From: Photobacterium galatheae
GTDB taxonomy: Bacteria; Pseudomonadota; Gammaproteobacteria; Enterobacterales; Vibrionaceae
DNA: 64,000 bases
NCBI RefSeq assembly: GCF_000695255.1
Contig: NZ_JMIB01000021.1
Coordinates: 62,001 to 126,000 of the forward strand
Direction of reading: 5' to 3'
The notes beneath the pieces are model-generated. The model saw only the letters and a program-made list of their open reading frames with translations, did not search any database and had not been told where the DNA came from. A program made the translations under genes and the position numbers. Shown here in pieces: positions 1 through 10,177 of this stretch (position 1 is the first letter of the stretch; every line of letters begins with the position of its first letter).

Positions 1-3000
1 CGCACTGAATAGAGGTGCGCCCGCAGTCACACCACTGCAACTCTGTGCCAGCGCCAGAGACGCATGTTCATGGGCAAGCAAACCACTCAGACGCTGATGT
101 GCCTGACGGACGGCTTCCTCAATACTCCGGCTGTCCAAATCCATACGTAAAGGCAATGTATTGATAAACAAGCCCATCGCACTTTCCGCACCTTCCCCGG
201 CCTGCATTCGCCCGAGTAAGACCGTCCCGAATACAACGCTGTCCTGCCCGCTGGTTCTTGCCAGAACCTGAGCCCACGCCAGATGACACAGACTGGCCAG
301 ACTAACTCCCAGTCGTTTCGCCTGAGAGCGCAGCGCCTGATTCAGTTCCGAAGATAATGCCAGTCGGGCTTCATTCGTTATCTGACCGTCGCCGTGGACA
401 TTGTTCAGACCGAAAGGCAGCACAGGTTCTGAAATATCAGCCAGCATGTTCCGGAAAAAAGTCTTGTGCTCATCATTGCTTACACCCAGCCTTGCCTGCG
501 CAACCGCATTTCTGAACGGCTGTGCCCGCCCAAGTCTTTCCCCCTGACCGACCATCAGTGCCCGGACTTCATCGACCATAAAGGCCAGTGTCGAATGGTC
601 ACCAATCAGGTGATGCCACTGTTGCAACACACACCAGCTGCCATCCACATCTTCAGCAATCACGAAATGCAGCAAAGGCGCCTGCGTCAAATCCAGCCGG
701 GTATGGTGTGGATCATAACGTGATTCCAGCTGTGTACTGATTGGCCCGTCAGCAGGATCTAACGTCAGCTCTGCAACCCGGAATTCAGCCTGACGCCAGA
801 CCACCTGAACAGGCGATGCTGAACCGGAACCCACAAATGCAGTACGCAAAATGTCGTGACGGTTGACAACTTGCTGCATAGCGTTCAACCAGTCATCCAG
901 ACGCGCACGGCTGTCGAAACGCAGCGTGGCAGACAACAAGTAAGGATCACCTTTTTGTGCCAGCAAATGGTGGAAAAAGATCCCTTCCTGTAAGGGCGAC
1001 AAGTCGTACATGTCCTGCACGTTGGCCACACCGCCCGGGACCGTCTGCACAATGGCATCAATCGCTGCCTGACTCAGTTCCACCAGCGGTAACATAGCCG
1101 GCGTAATCTGCGTACTGTCTGGTTGAATCAAGTTTTCAGGGACGATGACATCACGCTGTATGCACAACCTCTGTGCCAGTGCCGACAGGGTTGGTGCCGC
1201 AAACAGAGCCGGTAAATCCGTTGTCAGACCGGCACTTCTCAGCTTCGCCATCAGTTTGACAACCAGCAGGGAATGGCCACCTAATTCAAAGAAATTATCC
1301 TGCCGCCCAATCTGTTCAACCCCCAGCAATTCCTGCCAGATGTTTGCCAGCAGTTGCTCTGTTTCACCCTGCGGTGCCACATAGTCAGCCCGGCCATTTG
1401 CAGCCAGTTCCGGAGCCGGCAGCGCACGGCGATCCAGCTTGCCATTCGGGGATAAAGGCAGCGCTTCTAAATGCACAAAAGCCGTCGGGATCATATATCC
1501 GGGCAAACGCTCTGCCAGAAAGTGGCCGAGTTCTGCGGATAAAACCGACCAATCACTGTTCACTTGCGAGTTCTCAGACGAGTTCTCGGATGAGTTCTCT
1601 TGCCCGTCCGCTTTCGAAACCACCCAGGCGACCAGTCGTTTTCCTCCGCTCTGATCATCCAGAGCATCCACAACCACATCGCCAACTGCAGGATGAGCAC
1701 TCAGTTGTGCTTCAATTTCTCCCAGCTCAATGCGGAAGCCCCGTATTTTGACCTGATGATCATTGCGCCCAAGGTATTCCAGACTGCCATCGTCAAGATA
1801 CCGAACCAGATCCCCCGTCCGGTACATCCGGCCCCCCGGATGAAACGGGTCATCCAGGAATCGCTCGGTAGTCAGCTCAGGTTGATTCAGATAGCCCCGC
1901 GCCACCTGAACACCACCGACATACAGTTCACCAATACCCCCCAATGGCACCGGTTGTCTGTATTCATCCAGCAGGTAAATTCGTGTATTTGAAATTGGGC
2001 GGCCAATCGAAGGAACCGTCGCTCCCGTTTCCGGATTTCCGGATGTCGCGACGACTGTGGTTTCCGTTGGACCATAGTTATTGAGCAGTGTCAGCCCATC
2101 CGGCAGTGCCAGCGGCCAGCGGCGAATACTGTCTCCACCAATCAGCAGCATCTTTAAGGCGGGTGGTAATTTCTCTTCAGCCAATGCGATTTCAGCAAGC
2201 GGTGTCACCATGAAAGAAATCTGCGCCTGACTGTTCTGCCACCAACGAAGTAAAGCATCGCTGTCTCCCGAAACCTGAGGTGGCGGCATCAGGAGCGTTG
2301 CCCCCAAGGATAATGCAGGCCAGATTTCCCAGACACAGGCATCAAAACCCAATCCTGCCATACAGGTTGTGTAATCGCCGGCTTTCAGCCCGGTTGCTTC
2401 ACCATGCCAGCCAATCAGATTGCGTAACTGACCCTGTTCAACCATCACGCCTTTGGGTTGACCGGTGGAGCCCGAGGTATAAACCACATAAACCAGTTGA
2501 TCTGATTTCACCTGTGTCAGAAGATTTTCAGAAGACAGTGTCTCAGCAAGTGGCGCTTCCAGATCCAGCACTGGCATTTCCTGTTCACCCAAGGCTGACC
2601 GACCCGTTGAATCTGCCAGCAAAAGGATGGGATCACAGTCGCGCAGAATGTAAGCCAGCCGTTCGCCGGGATAAGCCGGATCAAGGGGGACATATGCCCC
2701 ACCCGCTTTCAGAACTGCCAGCAATGCAATCACCAGATCAGGTCCTCTTGCGGCGCAAACAGCAACTCGGGTTTCAGCCCCAACACCACGCGCCAGAAGC
2801 TCATTGGCAAGACGGTTGGCCTGTTGATTCAATTCAGCAAAACTCAGAGCGGCATCTTCGCAGCGCACTGCAATTGCATCCGGCGTTTGCCGGACCTGTG
2901 CTTCAAACAGGGTGTGGACGCCATCGGCCACAGGAAAGTCAACCTGGGTGTGATTCATCTGCGCCAACAAAACATCACGTTCTTCTGCATCGAGCACACT

Positions 3001-5370
3001 GACGGCACCAACAGGCAAATCCGGCTGGCGACCTGCCTGCTCCAGAAAATGACGTAAATGTTTACTGAAGGCATCAATTTGCTGCGGACACTGGACCGAC
3101 TGATCGTAAACCCATCGGAATGTCTCACCGTTTTTATCAATCTGAAGCAGTGTACTGACATGATGTGCGTTATCCGACGCTGCAGAAATATCAGAAACCA
3201 ATTCAACGGCAAATGGCCATTGTGTGGTCTGCGTGATGAGGGCATGCAATTCAGGATGGAATGGCAGATGCGCCATCACGCGTTCACATTCAACTTTCAG
3301 CAGTTGCTGCGTGTCGGTAAAATTCTGAGTCATATCCAGAGATACTTGCACTGGCAGTACTGCATCAGACAACAAACTGTTGGGTTTCCGTTGCAGCCAA
3401 CCTATCTGAAAGTCGGTTTGTGCCCCCATGCGAGCCAGATAAACCGCCACAGCACTTAAAAAAGTAGACAACACCGTCTGGCCTGTTTGCATCCAGGAGG
3501 TTGTTTGCCAATTTGCTGTTGACTGAGCCGGTCGGTGTGTCGGAAATGCGCAAGGCATGGGATGTTTCAAACGTGAATGCCAAAAAGACGCATACCCCGC
3601 ACCTTGGGCAAAGCATTCAGCGAAACGGGCAGCCTGCGCTTCACTCAGCACAGGAAAACGGTGACCAACCTGCAACTGAAGCTGATGGGCCAGTTGAATC
3701 CCTGACTGAATTGCTCCTGATGCACTGAACCAACCGCCAACTCGGACAATGCCCTGGGACGTCGCAATATCCCAGCCTTTGTCGTCGATATGCAGGATTG
3801 TCCCAGGCAACGCGTCATGCGTTTCTTCACTCACTGTCAGGCTGCCAATGCCAATCATGCGATCCGGTAATGCAAGTTTCAGCGGACAACCGCGAGAAGG
3901 ATGAGCAATCGCGTAAAACAAACGTTCTAAATCCTGCGCGGGTTGATCCCACCGTAAGATTCCGCCTGCATCTGGCTGACGACGGTAAACATAGAAATTA
4001 TCACTCAGATCAGTCGGATCTTCTTCACTGACCACATTCACCAATTCTTCAAGAGTCAGCTCTGGCTGGCGACATAACGTCTGAAGAATAAATTGAAAAC
4101 GCTGCTGGAGATTTTCAAGCTGGGCCTGTGAGTGAATATGGGGGGCATCGACAAACATCACATCCAGTGCCTGAGCCTGACGATCTTCAAAAAACAGAAT
4201 CTGCAAATCACTAACCGCGATATTCCCGCCATAATGCCAACGAGTTTTGCATTGCCAGAAGCTTTCTCCGTTATCAAAGGTCACGATATTGATCGCAGGG
4301 CCGAACCAGGACTGATCCGCCGTGTCTCTCTGACGGCGAATATCTTCACCGCGATACAGTTGACGGCGAACCACTTTCCCCATTTTAGCCGTGACCTGCT
4401 TGGTGAAGCGAGCCAGCGTCTCCTCAGGATTGATCTGTAGAATCAGTGGCACCACATTGGCAGTCATGCCGATGCTGTTTCTTTCTAACGTCCCTGTGAC
4501 TGGCAAACTAAAATTCAGTGCAGTTTCGCCGGTCAGGCTATAAAAACAAGCTGCAACCGCGGTTGTGAGAATTTGAGCACGATGCACGCCAAGGGAGGAT
4601 GCACAATCATCAATTTGTGCCAATGCTTCCCGACCAAGCACAAACTTGCTGGCATTCATTGTAGAGTACTGAACTGGCTTCTCTTTACGAGTCAGTGCAT
4701 GCGGTGCTGAGGCAATGTAATTTTTCCAAAACTGACGGTCTTTACTGAGTCTTGTGGAAGACTGATATTTTTTATCGTTCTCAGATAAGCAGGTAAACCC
4801 ACAGTTGTGAAACTCGGGTGTTGGTTCGTTGGCAGCAAGTGCGTTGTAGTACAGGACAATCCGACGAGAAAATTCGCCGCCACTCAAACCATCAATCAAC
4901 ATATGGTGAGTACAACGATAAAAAATGAACTTATCCGGCGCTAATATCAGCACGGCAAAATGAAATAAATCAGGGTCCAATGCAGAAACAATTTGGTCGG
5001 CATCATTTCGCATCCACGCGATTGCACTGTCTAGTGGGGTTGGGCTGGTACTGAAATCATACACTTTGAGATGATCAGAAGTAGACTTCATTCTGTATTG
5101 ATAAAGTTCACCCTCTTTTTCAACAAAACGAGCTTCTATCGCTGGCGAGTCATAAATCATGGCCTGGACGGCTTCTCGCAATAACATGACATTCAAAGGT
5201 CCTTCAATGATGCCATAACCCCAAATATTAAAAGGTTGCTTTTCAGATATACGCTCACTTAACCAAAGCTCGTGCTGAGCTGTCGTCATGTCATGCAGTT
5301 CATATTGTTCTTCAATCGTTAAATGATGAGACTGAATTTCATTACCATTTGATTGTTCCTGACTGTTCAT
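1..5370 (-). CDS. Nonribosomal peptide synthetase, 5' part (3' end beyond the window)
   Basis: About 1,790 residues are visible with no stop before base 1. The ATG at 5370 follows TAGGGAAT. Domains in order: condensation with HHMLIDG (about residue 155); a segment like the C-terminal domain of methionyl-tRNA formyltransferase (about 480-555, with the signature PGTILHIDDKG); a second condensation-like half lacking the HHxxxDG motif (about 560-800); adenylation (about 820-1320, motifs YTSGSTGQPKG, NNYGPTETT, YRTGDL, NGKLDRR); a carrier domain with GGHSLL (about 1365); a second full condensation domain with HHLIGDHSTL (about 1590), a form often seen in dual condensation/epimerisation or D-aminoacyl-accepting domains. 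By-eye alignment to GrsA reads the specificity code as D-A-W-V-L-G-N-V-V-K, close to the leucine code DAWFLGNVVK; the fourth position is uncertain. A 12-bp tandem repeat encodes a Ser-Glu-Asn linker before motif A10. The product is unknown. Confidence 0.9.
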   Translation of the reverse strand, partial: MNSQEQSNGNEIQSHHLTIEEQYELHDMTTAQHELWLSERISEKQPFNIWGYGIIEGPLNVMLLREAVQAMIYDSPAIEARFVEKEGELYQYRMKSTSDHLKVYDFSTSPTPLDSAIAWMRNDADQIVSALDPDLFHFAVLILAPDKFIFYRCTHHMLIDGLSGGEFSRRIVLYYNALAANEPTPEFHNCGFTCLSENDKKYQSSTRLSKDRQFWKNYIASAPHALTRKEKPVQYSTMNASKFVLGREALAQIDDCASSLGVHRAQILTTAVAACFYSLTGETALNFSLPVTGTLERNSIGMTANVVPLILQINPEETLARFTKQVTAKMGKVVRRQLYRGEDIRRQRDTADQSWFGPAINIVTFDNGESFWQCKTRWHYGGNIAVSDLQILFFEDRQAQALDVMFVDAPHIHSQAQLENLQQRFQFILQTLCRQPELTLEELVNVVSEEDPTDLSDNFYVYRRQPDAGGILRWDQPAQDLERLFYAIAHPSRGCPLKLALPDRMIGIGSLTVSEETHDALPGTILHIDDKGWDIATSQGIVRVGGWFSASGAIQSGIQLAHQLQLQVGHRFPVLSEAQAARFAECFAQGAGYASFWHSRLKHPMPCAFPTHRPAQSTANWQTTSWMQTGQTVLSTFLSAVAVYLARMGAQTDFQIGWLQRKPNSLLSDAVLPVQVSLDMTQNFTDTQQLLKVECERVMAHLPFHPELHALITQTTQWPFAVELVSDISAASDNAHHVSTLLQIDKNGETFRWVYDQSVQCPQQIDAFSKHLRHFLEQAGRQPDLPVGAVSVLDAEERDVLLAQMNHTQVDFPVADGVHTLFEAQVRQTPDAIAVRCEDAALSFAELNQQANRLANELLARGVGAETRVAVCAARGPDLVIALLAVLKAGGAYVPLDPAYPGERLAYILRDCDPILLLADSTGRSALGEQEMPVLDLEAPLAETLSSENLLTQVKSDQLVYVVYTSGSTGQPKGVMVEQGQLRNLIGWHGEATGLKAGDYTTCMAGLGFDACVWEIWPALSLGATLLMPPPQVSGDSDALLRWWQNSQAQISFMVTPLAEIALAEEKLPPALKMLLIGGDSIRRWPLALPDGLTLLNNYGPTETTVVATSGNPETGATVPSIGRPISNTRIYLLDEYRQPVPLGGIGELYVGGVQVARGYLNQPELTTERFLDDPFHPGGRMYRTGDLVRYLDDGSLEYLGRNDHQVKIRGFRIELGEIEAQLSAHPAVGDVVVDALDDQSGGKRLVAWVVSKADGQENSSENSSENSQVNSDWSVLSAELGHFLAERLPGYMIPTAFVHLEALPLSPNGKLDRRALPAPELAANGRADYVAPQGETEQLLANIWQELLGVEQIGRQDNFFELGGHSLLVVKLMAKLRSAGLTTDLPALFAAPTLSALAQRLCIQRDVIVPENLIQPDSTQITPAMLPLVELSQAAIDAIVQTVPGGVANVQDMYDLSPLQEGIFFHHLLAQKGDPYLLSATLRFDSRARLDDWLNAMQQVVNRHDILRTAFVGSGSASPVQVVWRQAEFRVAELTLDPADGPISTQLESRYDPHHTRLDLTQAPLLHFVIAEDVDGSWCVLQQWHHLIGDHSTLAFMVDEVRALMVGQGERLGRAQPFRNAVAQARLGVSNDEHKTFFRNMLADISEPVLPFGLNNVHGDGQITNEARLALSSELNQALRSQAKRLGVSLASLCHLAWAQVLARTSGQDSVVFGTVLLGRMQAGEGAESAMGLFINTLPLRMDLDSRSIEEAVRQAHQRLSGLLAHEHASLALAQSCSGVTAGAPLFSA
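1568..1603. repeat. 12-bp tandem repeat, three units, inside the NRPS gene
   Basis: Units GAGTTCTCAGAC, GAGTTCTCGGAT and GAGTTCTCTTGC follow each other directly. On the coding strand they encode repeated Ser-Glu-Asn-Ser in the C-terminal subdomain of the adenylation domain, just before core motif A10. The repeat stays in frame, so copy-number changes would only alter linker length. Confidence 0.8.
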
Positions 5371-6050
5371 AATATTCCCTATCATATTGTCAATACGCAA
5401 TAGAACTCACCGTCCGGTCTGCATACAAACAACAATGCGCCAACTGACAGACTAGTGAAAAAGAAGTATGGGAGGAGCTTTATCCCATGAATGGCAATCG
5501 TGACATCCACTATTATTTTCTGAGATTTCTCACGTCATACATAGCGTACTGAATTGTAGAAAACAGAATTTAAATTGTCTAAATAACGATAAGTGATAAT
5601 AGGCATTTTTGCGTACGATAAGAGGGTGTGATGTAAAAACCTGTAATTGAGAAAGTAGACAATTTAAAAATCAATGAAATCAAGACAAAAGCGAGCCTTG
5701 ATAATTTTTCACCTCTCAATAAGTATTGATAAAAAATAAATGAAACTGTAACAGGCGTTTAATTTTTATTGTCATTATCTTGACCTGAAAAACAAAGAGT
5801 AATGACTCCAAAACGACGTCCATTTAGTTTTATATCAATCATTTGGTAAGATTCGATTCAAATGCATCGCTTGATTCTTTCAAAACCGTTTTGCAGTGTA
5901 GTCGCGAAAGAAGATTGAGGTTTTATTTATCTTAATTTACAAAAAAAATAAATCTGGTTAAAAAACAGCCAAAATAAAAGTGGCGAGTTTGTCACTCGCC
6001 ATCTATTTATTGATATGAAAGCCGCAATAAAGTTTATATGAAGAATGTCA
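5371..6050. other. AT-rich intergenic region between the NRPS and hrpA genes
   Basis: 680 bases with no convincing gene. It must hold the NRPS promoter on its left side and the hrpA terminator at its right end. Around 5586-5608 there is a stretch (GATAAGTGATAATAGGCAT) that matches one half of the Fur consensus but not the other, so iron control of the NRPS is only a weak possibility. Poly-A and poly-T tracts are frequent. No convincing small RNA gene was seen. Confidence 0.5.
5981..6001 (-). terminator. Rho-independent terminator of hrpA
   Basis: The perfect 7-bp stem TGGCGAG / CTCGCCA with a 7-base loop lies about 50 bases after the hrpA stop. On the minus strand a T-rich stretch follows. 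Confidence 0.75.
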
Positions 6051-9000
6051 TCAGCATTCAGAAATAGCATTCCGGACCCGCTTATCCGAAACAGGATAAG
6101 GCGTCCCTAATTGCTGAGCAAAATAACTCACTCGCAATTCCTCGATCATCCAGCGAATCTCTTTCACCTTCTCTGGAATGGGCTGACCTTTCGGGATCTT
6201 ATTCAGTAGCTCTTTATAATCGTTCGCCACTGATTCAATCTTTAATATATGCATTCTGTCTTTATTCGGATCGATAGGCAGTTTCTCCATTCTGCGCTCA
6301 ATCGCCTTCATGTATCGAAGGATATCCGGTAAACGACGCCAGCCACACTCTGTCGCAAATCCCTTAAAGATTAAGCCTTCGATCTGTGCTTTGATGTCAG
6401 ACAAAGCAAATGCCATGGTGAAATCGATCTTCCCTTTCAATTTCTTTTGAATATTGAAAGCTGTGGTCAGTATCGCTTCAACCTGCTTGGCAATATCAAC
6501 AACTGTATCTCCCAGTTCGGCCCGGATATGCTCTTTCAACGCTTCAAACGCTTCAACGTCCCAGACCAGCCCCCCTTTCTCTTCAATCAGCTTATCCACC
6601 CCACAAGCGATACAGTCATCAATTAAATCCATGACCCGCCCATAAGGGTTGAAGTAAAGACCCAGTTTCGACTTGTTTGGCAGATTTTCGTGCAGATACT
6701 TAATGGGTGACGGCACATTCAACAGTATCAGACGTCGCTGTCCCTGCTGCATCGCGGTCCGCTGCTCTTCTTCCGTTTCAAACAGCTTGATACCGACAGA
6801 GTCCTTGTTATCAATAATAGCCGGATAAGCTTTGACTTCAAATCCGCCGCGCTTTTGTTGATACCGTTCGGGTAAGGCACCGAAACTCCAGGTCGTCAAA
6901 CCATTCTGTTCAATATCATCATCAGCGACCTGAGACAGCGTTTCCTGAACCTTTTCTTTCAGGCTATCTTTGAGCGCAAACAGATCCTTGCTTTCACGCA
7001 ACTTCCGGTTGCGGTGGTCCACAGCCCGGAAAGTGATCTTCAGATGCTCTGGCACTTGCTCCAGATTCCAGTCTTCACGCAACACGGTAACGCCGGTGAT
7101 CCGTTTCAGCTCTTTTTCCAGTGCATCTAACAACGGTACCGACATGGACTGAACACGAGCCAAAACAGCATCGGCATAGTTTGGTGCCGGCACAAAGTTA
7201 CGCCGTAATGTTTTCGACAATGACTTAATCAACGCAACCACCAGCTCATGACGAAGCCCCGGAATCTGCCAGTCGAAACCATCTGGCTCAACCTGATTCA
7301 GAACCGGTAATGGTAAATGCACGGTCACCCCATCGTTATTCTCGCCCGGTTCAAACTGATAACTCAGTTTCAGCTTTAAGCTACCCTGATGCCAGAAGTT
7401 CGGATAATCCAGCTCCGTCACGTGACTTGCATCGCCCCTGAACAGCATGTCGCGTTCAAAGTTCAACAGTTCCTTGTCTTGACGTGATGCTTCTTTCCAC
7501 CAGGTATCAAAATGGCGTCCTGAAACCACTGTATGTTCAACACGCTGGTCATAAAATTCATACAGTGCGTCGTCATCAATCAAGATGTCGCGGCGACGGG
7601 ACTTATGCTCCAGTTCTTCAACTTCACGAAGCAGTTGACGGTTCTGATGGAAGAACTTGTGCTTGGTCTCCCAATCCCCTTCAACCAATGCAGAACGGAT
7701 GAAAATCTCGCGGCTGATCACCGGATCAATCTTGCCGTAATTCACCTTACGCTTCGGGACGATTGGAATACCGTACAGACTGACTTTCTCAAAGGCCTGA
7801 ACGGAAGCCTGCTTTTTCTCCCAGTGCGGTTCACTGTAGCTGCGTTTGATCAGGTGCTGCGCCAGCGGCTCAATCCACTCCGGTTGAATTTTGGCTGCAA
7901 TACGGCCCCAAAGTTTCGAGGTTTCAACCAGCTCAGCCACCATGACCCACTTCGGTTGTTTCTTAAAAATGCCGGAACCCGGGAAGATATTAAACCGAGC
8001 ATTCCGCGCACCCTGATACTCATTCTTTTCCTGATCTTTCTGACCGATATGCGACAGCATCCCCGCCAGCAAGGCCGTATGAACGGCCGGATAGCTGGCT
8101 GGCTCGTCGTTATGACGCAATTTCAGTTCGCGCACCACCTGGTGCACCTGAAAGTAAATATCCTGCCATTCACGAACACGCAAATAGTTCAGATAATCCT
8201 TTTTACACTGTTTCCGGAACTGGTTACCCGACATCGCTTTCTGCTGTTCTTTGATGTAATCCCACAAGTTCACAAAGGTCAGAAAATCAGAATCTTTATC
8301 ATAGAAACGGCGATGTTTTTCATCGGAAGCCTGTTGCTTCTCCAGAGGACGCTCCCGGGGATCCTGAATCGACAGCGCAGACGCAATGATCATTACTTCC
8401 TGTAAAGCACCCTGCTTCGGCGCTTCCAGAACCATCCTTGCCAGACGCGGGTCAATCGGCAGTTTCGCGAGCTGACGACCCACTTCCGTGAGACGCTTAC
8501 GCGGATCTTTGGCGTTCGGGTTAATGGCGCCCAATTCTTCCAGCAGGCGAACGCCATCCTGAATATTGCGGTTATCTGGCGGCTCAACAAACGGGAAGGC
8601 CTGAATATCTCCCAGCCCGATTGCAGTCATTTGCAGAATAACGGATGCCAGATTGGTACGAAGAATTTCCGGATCGGTAAACTCCGGACGAGACACAAAA
8701 TCATCTTCTGAGTACAGACGAATACAAACACCCGCCGCGACCCGGCCACATCGGCCTTTTCGCTGGTTCGCACTGGCCTGCGAGACCGGCTCAATCGGCA
8801 GACGCTGCACTTTTGTCCGGTAACTATACCGGCTGATCCGGGCTGTCCCCGGGTCAATCACATACTTGATCCCAGGCACGGTCAGCGACGTTTCAGCCAC
8901 GTTGGTCGACAGCACGATCCGACGACCGCTATGGGACTGGAACACCCGATTTTGCTCGCTGGCTGACAGTCGTGCGTACAGCGGAACAATTTCTGTATGT

Positions 9001-9974
9001 TTCAGGTTGCGCTTACTCAGTGCATCCGCGGTATCACGAATTTCCCGCTCCCCGTTCATGAAGATCAGGATATCGCCCATCCCCTCATCACACAGCTCAT
9101 CCACGGCATCAAAAATCGCCTGAAGTTGATCCCGTTCGCTGTCGTCACTGTCATCCATCATGGGACGGTAACGGACTTCAACCGGGTAGGTCCGGCCGGA
9201 AACTTCAACAATTGGTGCATTGTTGAAGTGCTTGGAAAATCGTTCAGGATCAATCGTAGCCGAGGTAATGATCACTTTCAGATCCGGGCGTTTCGGCAAC
9301 AGATTTTTCAGATAACCCAGAATAAAATCGATGTTCAGGCTGCGTTCGTGGGCTTCATCGATGATGATAGTATCGTACTGATTCAGGTACTTATCATTCT
9401 GAATTTCAGCCAGCAAGATACCGTCGGTCATCAGTTTAACCTGAGTTTTCTCAGAAACCTGATCGTTAAATCGAACCTTATAACCAACGGTTGAGCCCAT
9501 TTCACAGCCCAGTTCCTCAGCAATACGGTTCGCCACAGAGCGGGCCGCCAGACGTCTTGGCTGCGTATGACCGATGGTGCCTGTGGTTCCCAAACCTAAT
9601 TCCAGACAGATTTTTGGGAGCTGAGTGGTTTTACCCGAACCCGTCTCACCGGCCACAATCACAACCTGATTCTCACGAATGGCGTTCGCGATATCGTCTT
9701 TTTTCTGGCTGACCGGTAACTGTTCCGGATAAGTAATCGTTGGACAACTGTTGCGACGGATCTCGACAGCCTGCATTGAGCGCGCAATGTCCATCGCAAT
9801 TTCATCAAATACGGCGTGACGCGCCTGTTCGTTCTTAATTTTTGCCGCACCCTGCACGCGTTTGAGCAAGCGGAATCGATCCCGGATCAGGCAATCTCGA
9901 ATAGCGGCTTTTAATGTTTTTTCACTGTTGCGAACCTCTGTTCGCTCAGATTGAGGCGTTGTAGACTGAGTCAA
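6051..9974 (-). CDS. hrpA: ATP-dependent RNA helicase HrpA
   Basis: This is a DEAH-box helicase of 1,307 residues, the usual size for HrpA, a cytoplasmic RNA helicase linked to mRNA processing and rescue of stalled translation. Visible motifs are the Walker A GETGSGKT, the DEAH box in IIIDEAHERS, motif III SAT, and motif VI QRKGRCGR, followed by the winged-helix/OB region and the long DUF3418-type C-terminal half typical of HrpA. The reading frame extends to an ATG at 10067, but the TTG at 9974 has a good ribosome binding site (AGCAGGA, 6 bases before) and starts the conserved region, so I prefer it; the upstream extension looks like leader sequence. It is divergent from the TerB-like gene and ends at its own terminator. 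Confidence 0.95.
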   Translation of the reverse strand: MTQSTTPQSERTEVRNSEKTLKAAIRDCLIRDRFRLLKRVQGAAKIKNEQARHAVFDEIAMDIARSMQAVEIRRNSCPTITYPEQLPVSQKKDDIANAIRENQVVIVAGETGSGKTTQLPKICLELGLGTTGTIGHTQPRRLAARSVANRIAEELGCEMGSTVGYKVRFNDQVSEKTQVKLMTDGILLAEIQNDKYLNQYDTIIIDEAHERSLNIDFILGYLKNLLPKRPDLKVIITSATIDPERFSKHFNNAPIVEVSGRTYPVEVRYRPMMDDSDDSERDQLQAIFDAVDELCDEGMGDILIFMNGEREIRDTADALSKRNLKHTEIVPLYARLSASEQNRVFQSHSGRRIVLSTNVAETSLTVPGIKYVIDPGTARISRYSYRTKVQRLPIEPVSQASANQRKGRCGRVAAGVCIRLYSEDDFVSRPEFTDPEILRTNLASVILQMTAIGLGDIQAFPFVEPPDNRNIQDGVRLLEELGAINPNAKDPRKRLTEVGRQLAKLPIDPRLARMVLEAPKQGALQEVMIIASALSIQDPRERPLEKQQASDEKHRRFYDKDSDFLTFVNLWDYIKEQQKAMSGNQFRKQCKKDYLNYLRVREWQDIYFQVHQVVRELKLRHNDEPASYPAVHTALLAGMLSHIGQKDQEKNEYQGARNARFNIFPGSGIFKKQPKWVMVAELVETSKLWGRIAAKIQPEWIEPLAQHLIKRSYSEPHWEKKQASVQAFEKVSLYGIPIVPKRKVNYGKIDPVISREIFIRSALVEGDWETKHKFFHQNRQLLREVEELEHKSRRRDILIDDDALYEFYDQRVEHTVVSGRHFDTWWKEASRQDKELLNFERDMLFRGDASHVTELDYPNFWHQGSLKLKLSYQFEPGENNDGVTVHLPLPVLNQVEPDGFDWQIPGLRHELVVALIKSLSKTLRRNFVPAPNYADAVLARVQSMSVPLLDALEKELKRITGVTVLREDWNLEQVPEHLKITFRAVDHRNRKLRESKDLFALKDSLKEKVQETLSQVADDDIEQNGLTTWSFGALPERYQQKRGGFEVKAYPAIIDNKDSVGIKLFETEEEQRTAMQQGQRRLILLNVPSPIKYLHENLPNKSKLGLYFNPYGRVMDLIDDCIACGVDKLIEEKGGLVWDVEAFEALKEHIRAELGDTVVDIAKQVEAILTTAFNIQKKLKGKIDFTMAFALSDIKAQIEGLIFKGFATECGWRRLPDILRYMKAIERRMEKLPIDPNKDRMHILKIESVANDYKELLNKIPKGQPIPEKVKEIRWMIEELRVSYFAQQLGTPYPVSDKRVRNAISEC

Positions 9975-10177
9975 GTGAATTCCTGCTTGTATCAGTAGAT
10001 CGTTCAGGCAAAGAAAACAAAAAGTAACCTGAACATGCTCTTCATAAAACTGGCGCGATTCTAACACATACTTCGGCGTTCATCAGGCCAGCTTAATGAT
10101 GAAAACCAACAATCTCTTGCATTTTTTCTCTGGCAGCTGCAATGATAAAAGCATGAGTTGTTGAAAAGGTAATCCCT

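Noticed and set aside
2280..3002. 240-codon and other plus-strand frames between 466 and 4440
   Set aside because: The minus strand codes the NRPS continuously with all core motifs, so these are shadows.
5586..5608. Fur box candidate before the NRPS gene
   Set aside because: Only one half-site fits and the other half is poor, unlike the three clear boxes in the aerobactin island.
7533..8405. 290-codon plus-strand frame opposite hrpA
   Set aside because: It is antisense to the helicase core and its composition follows the complementary codons of hrpA.
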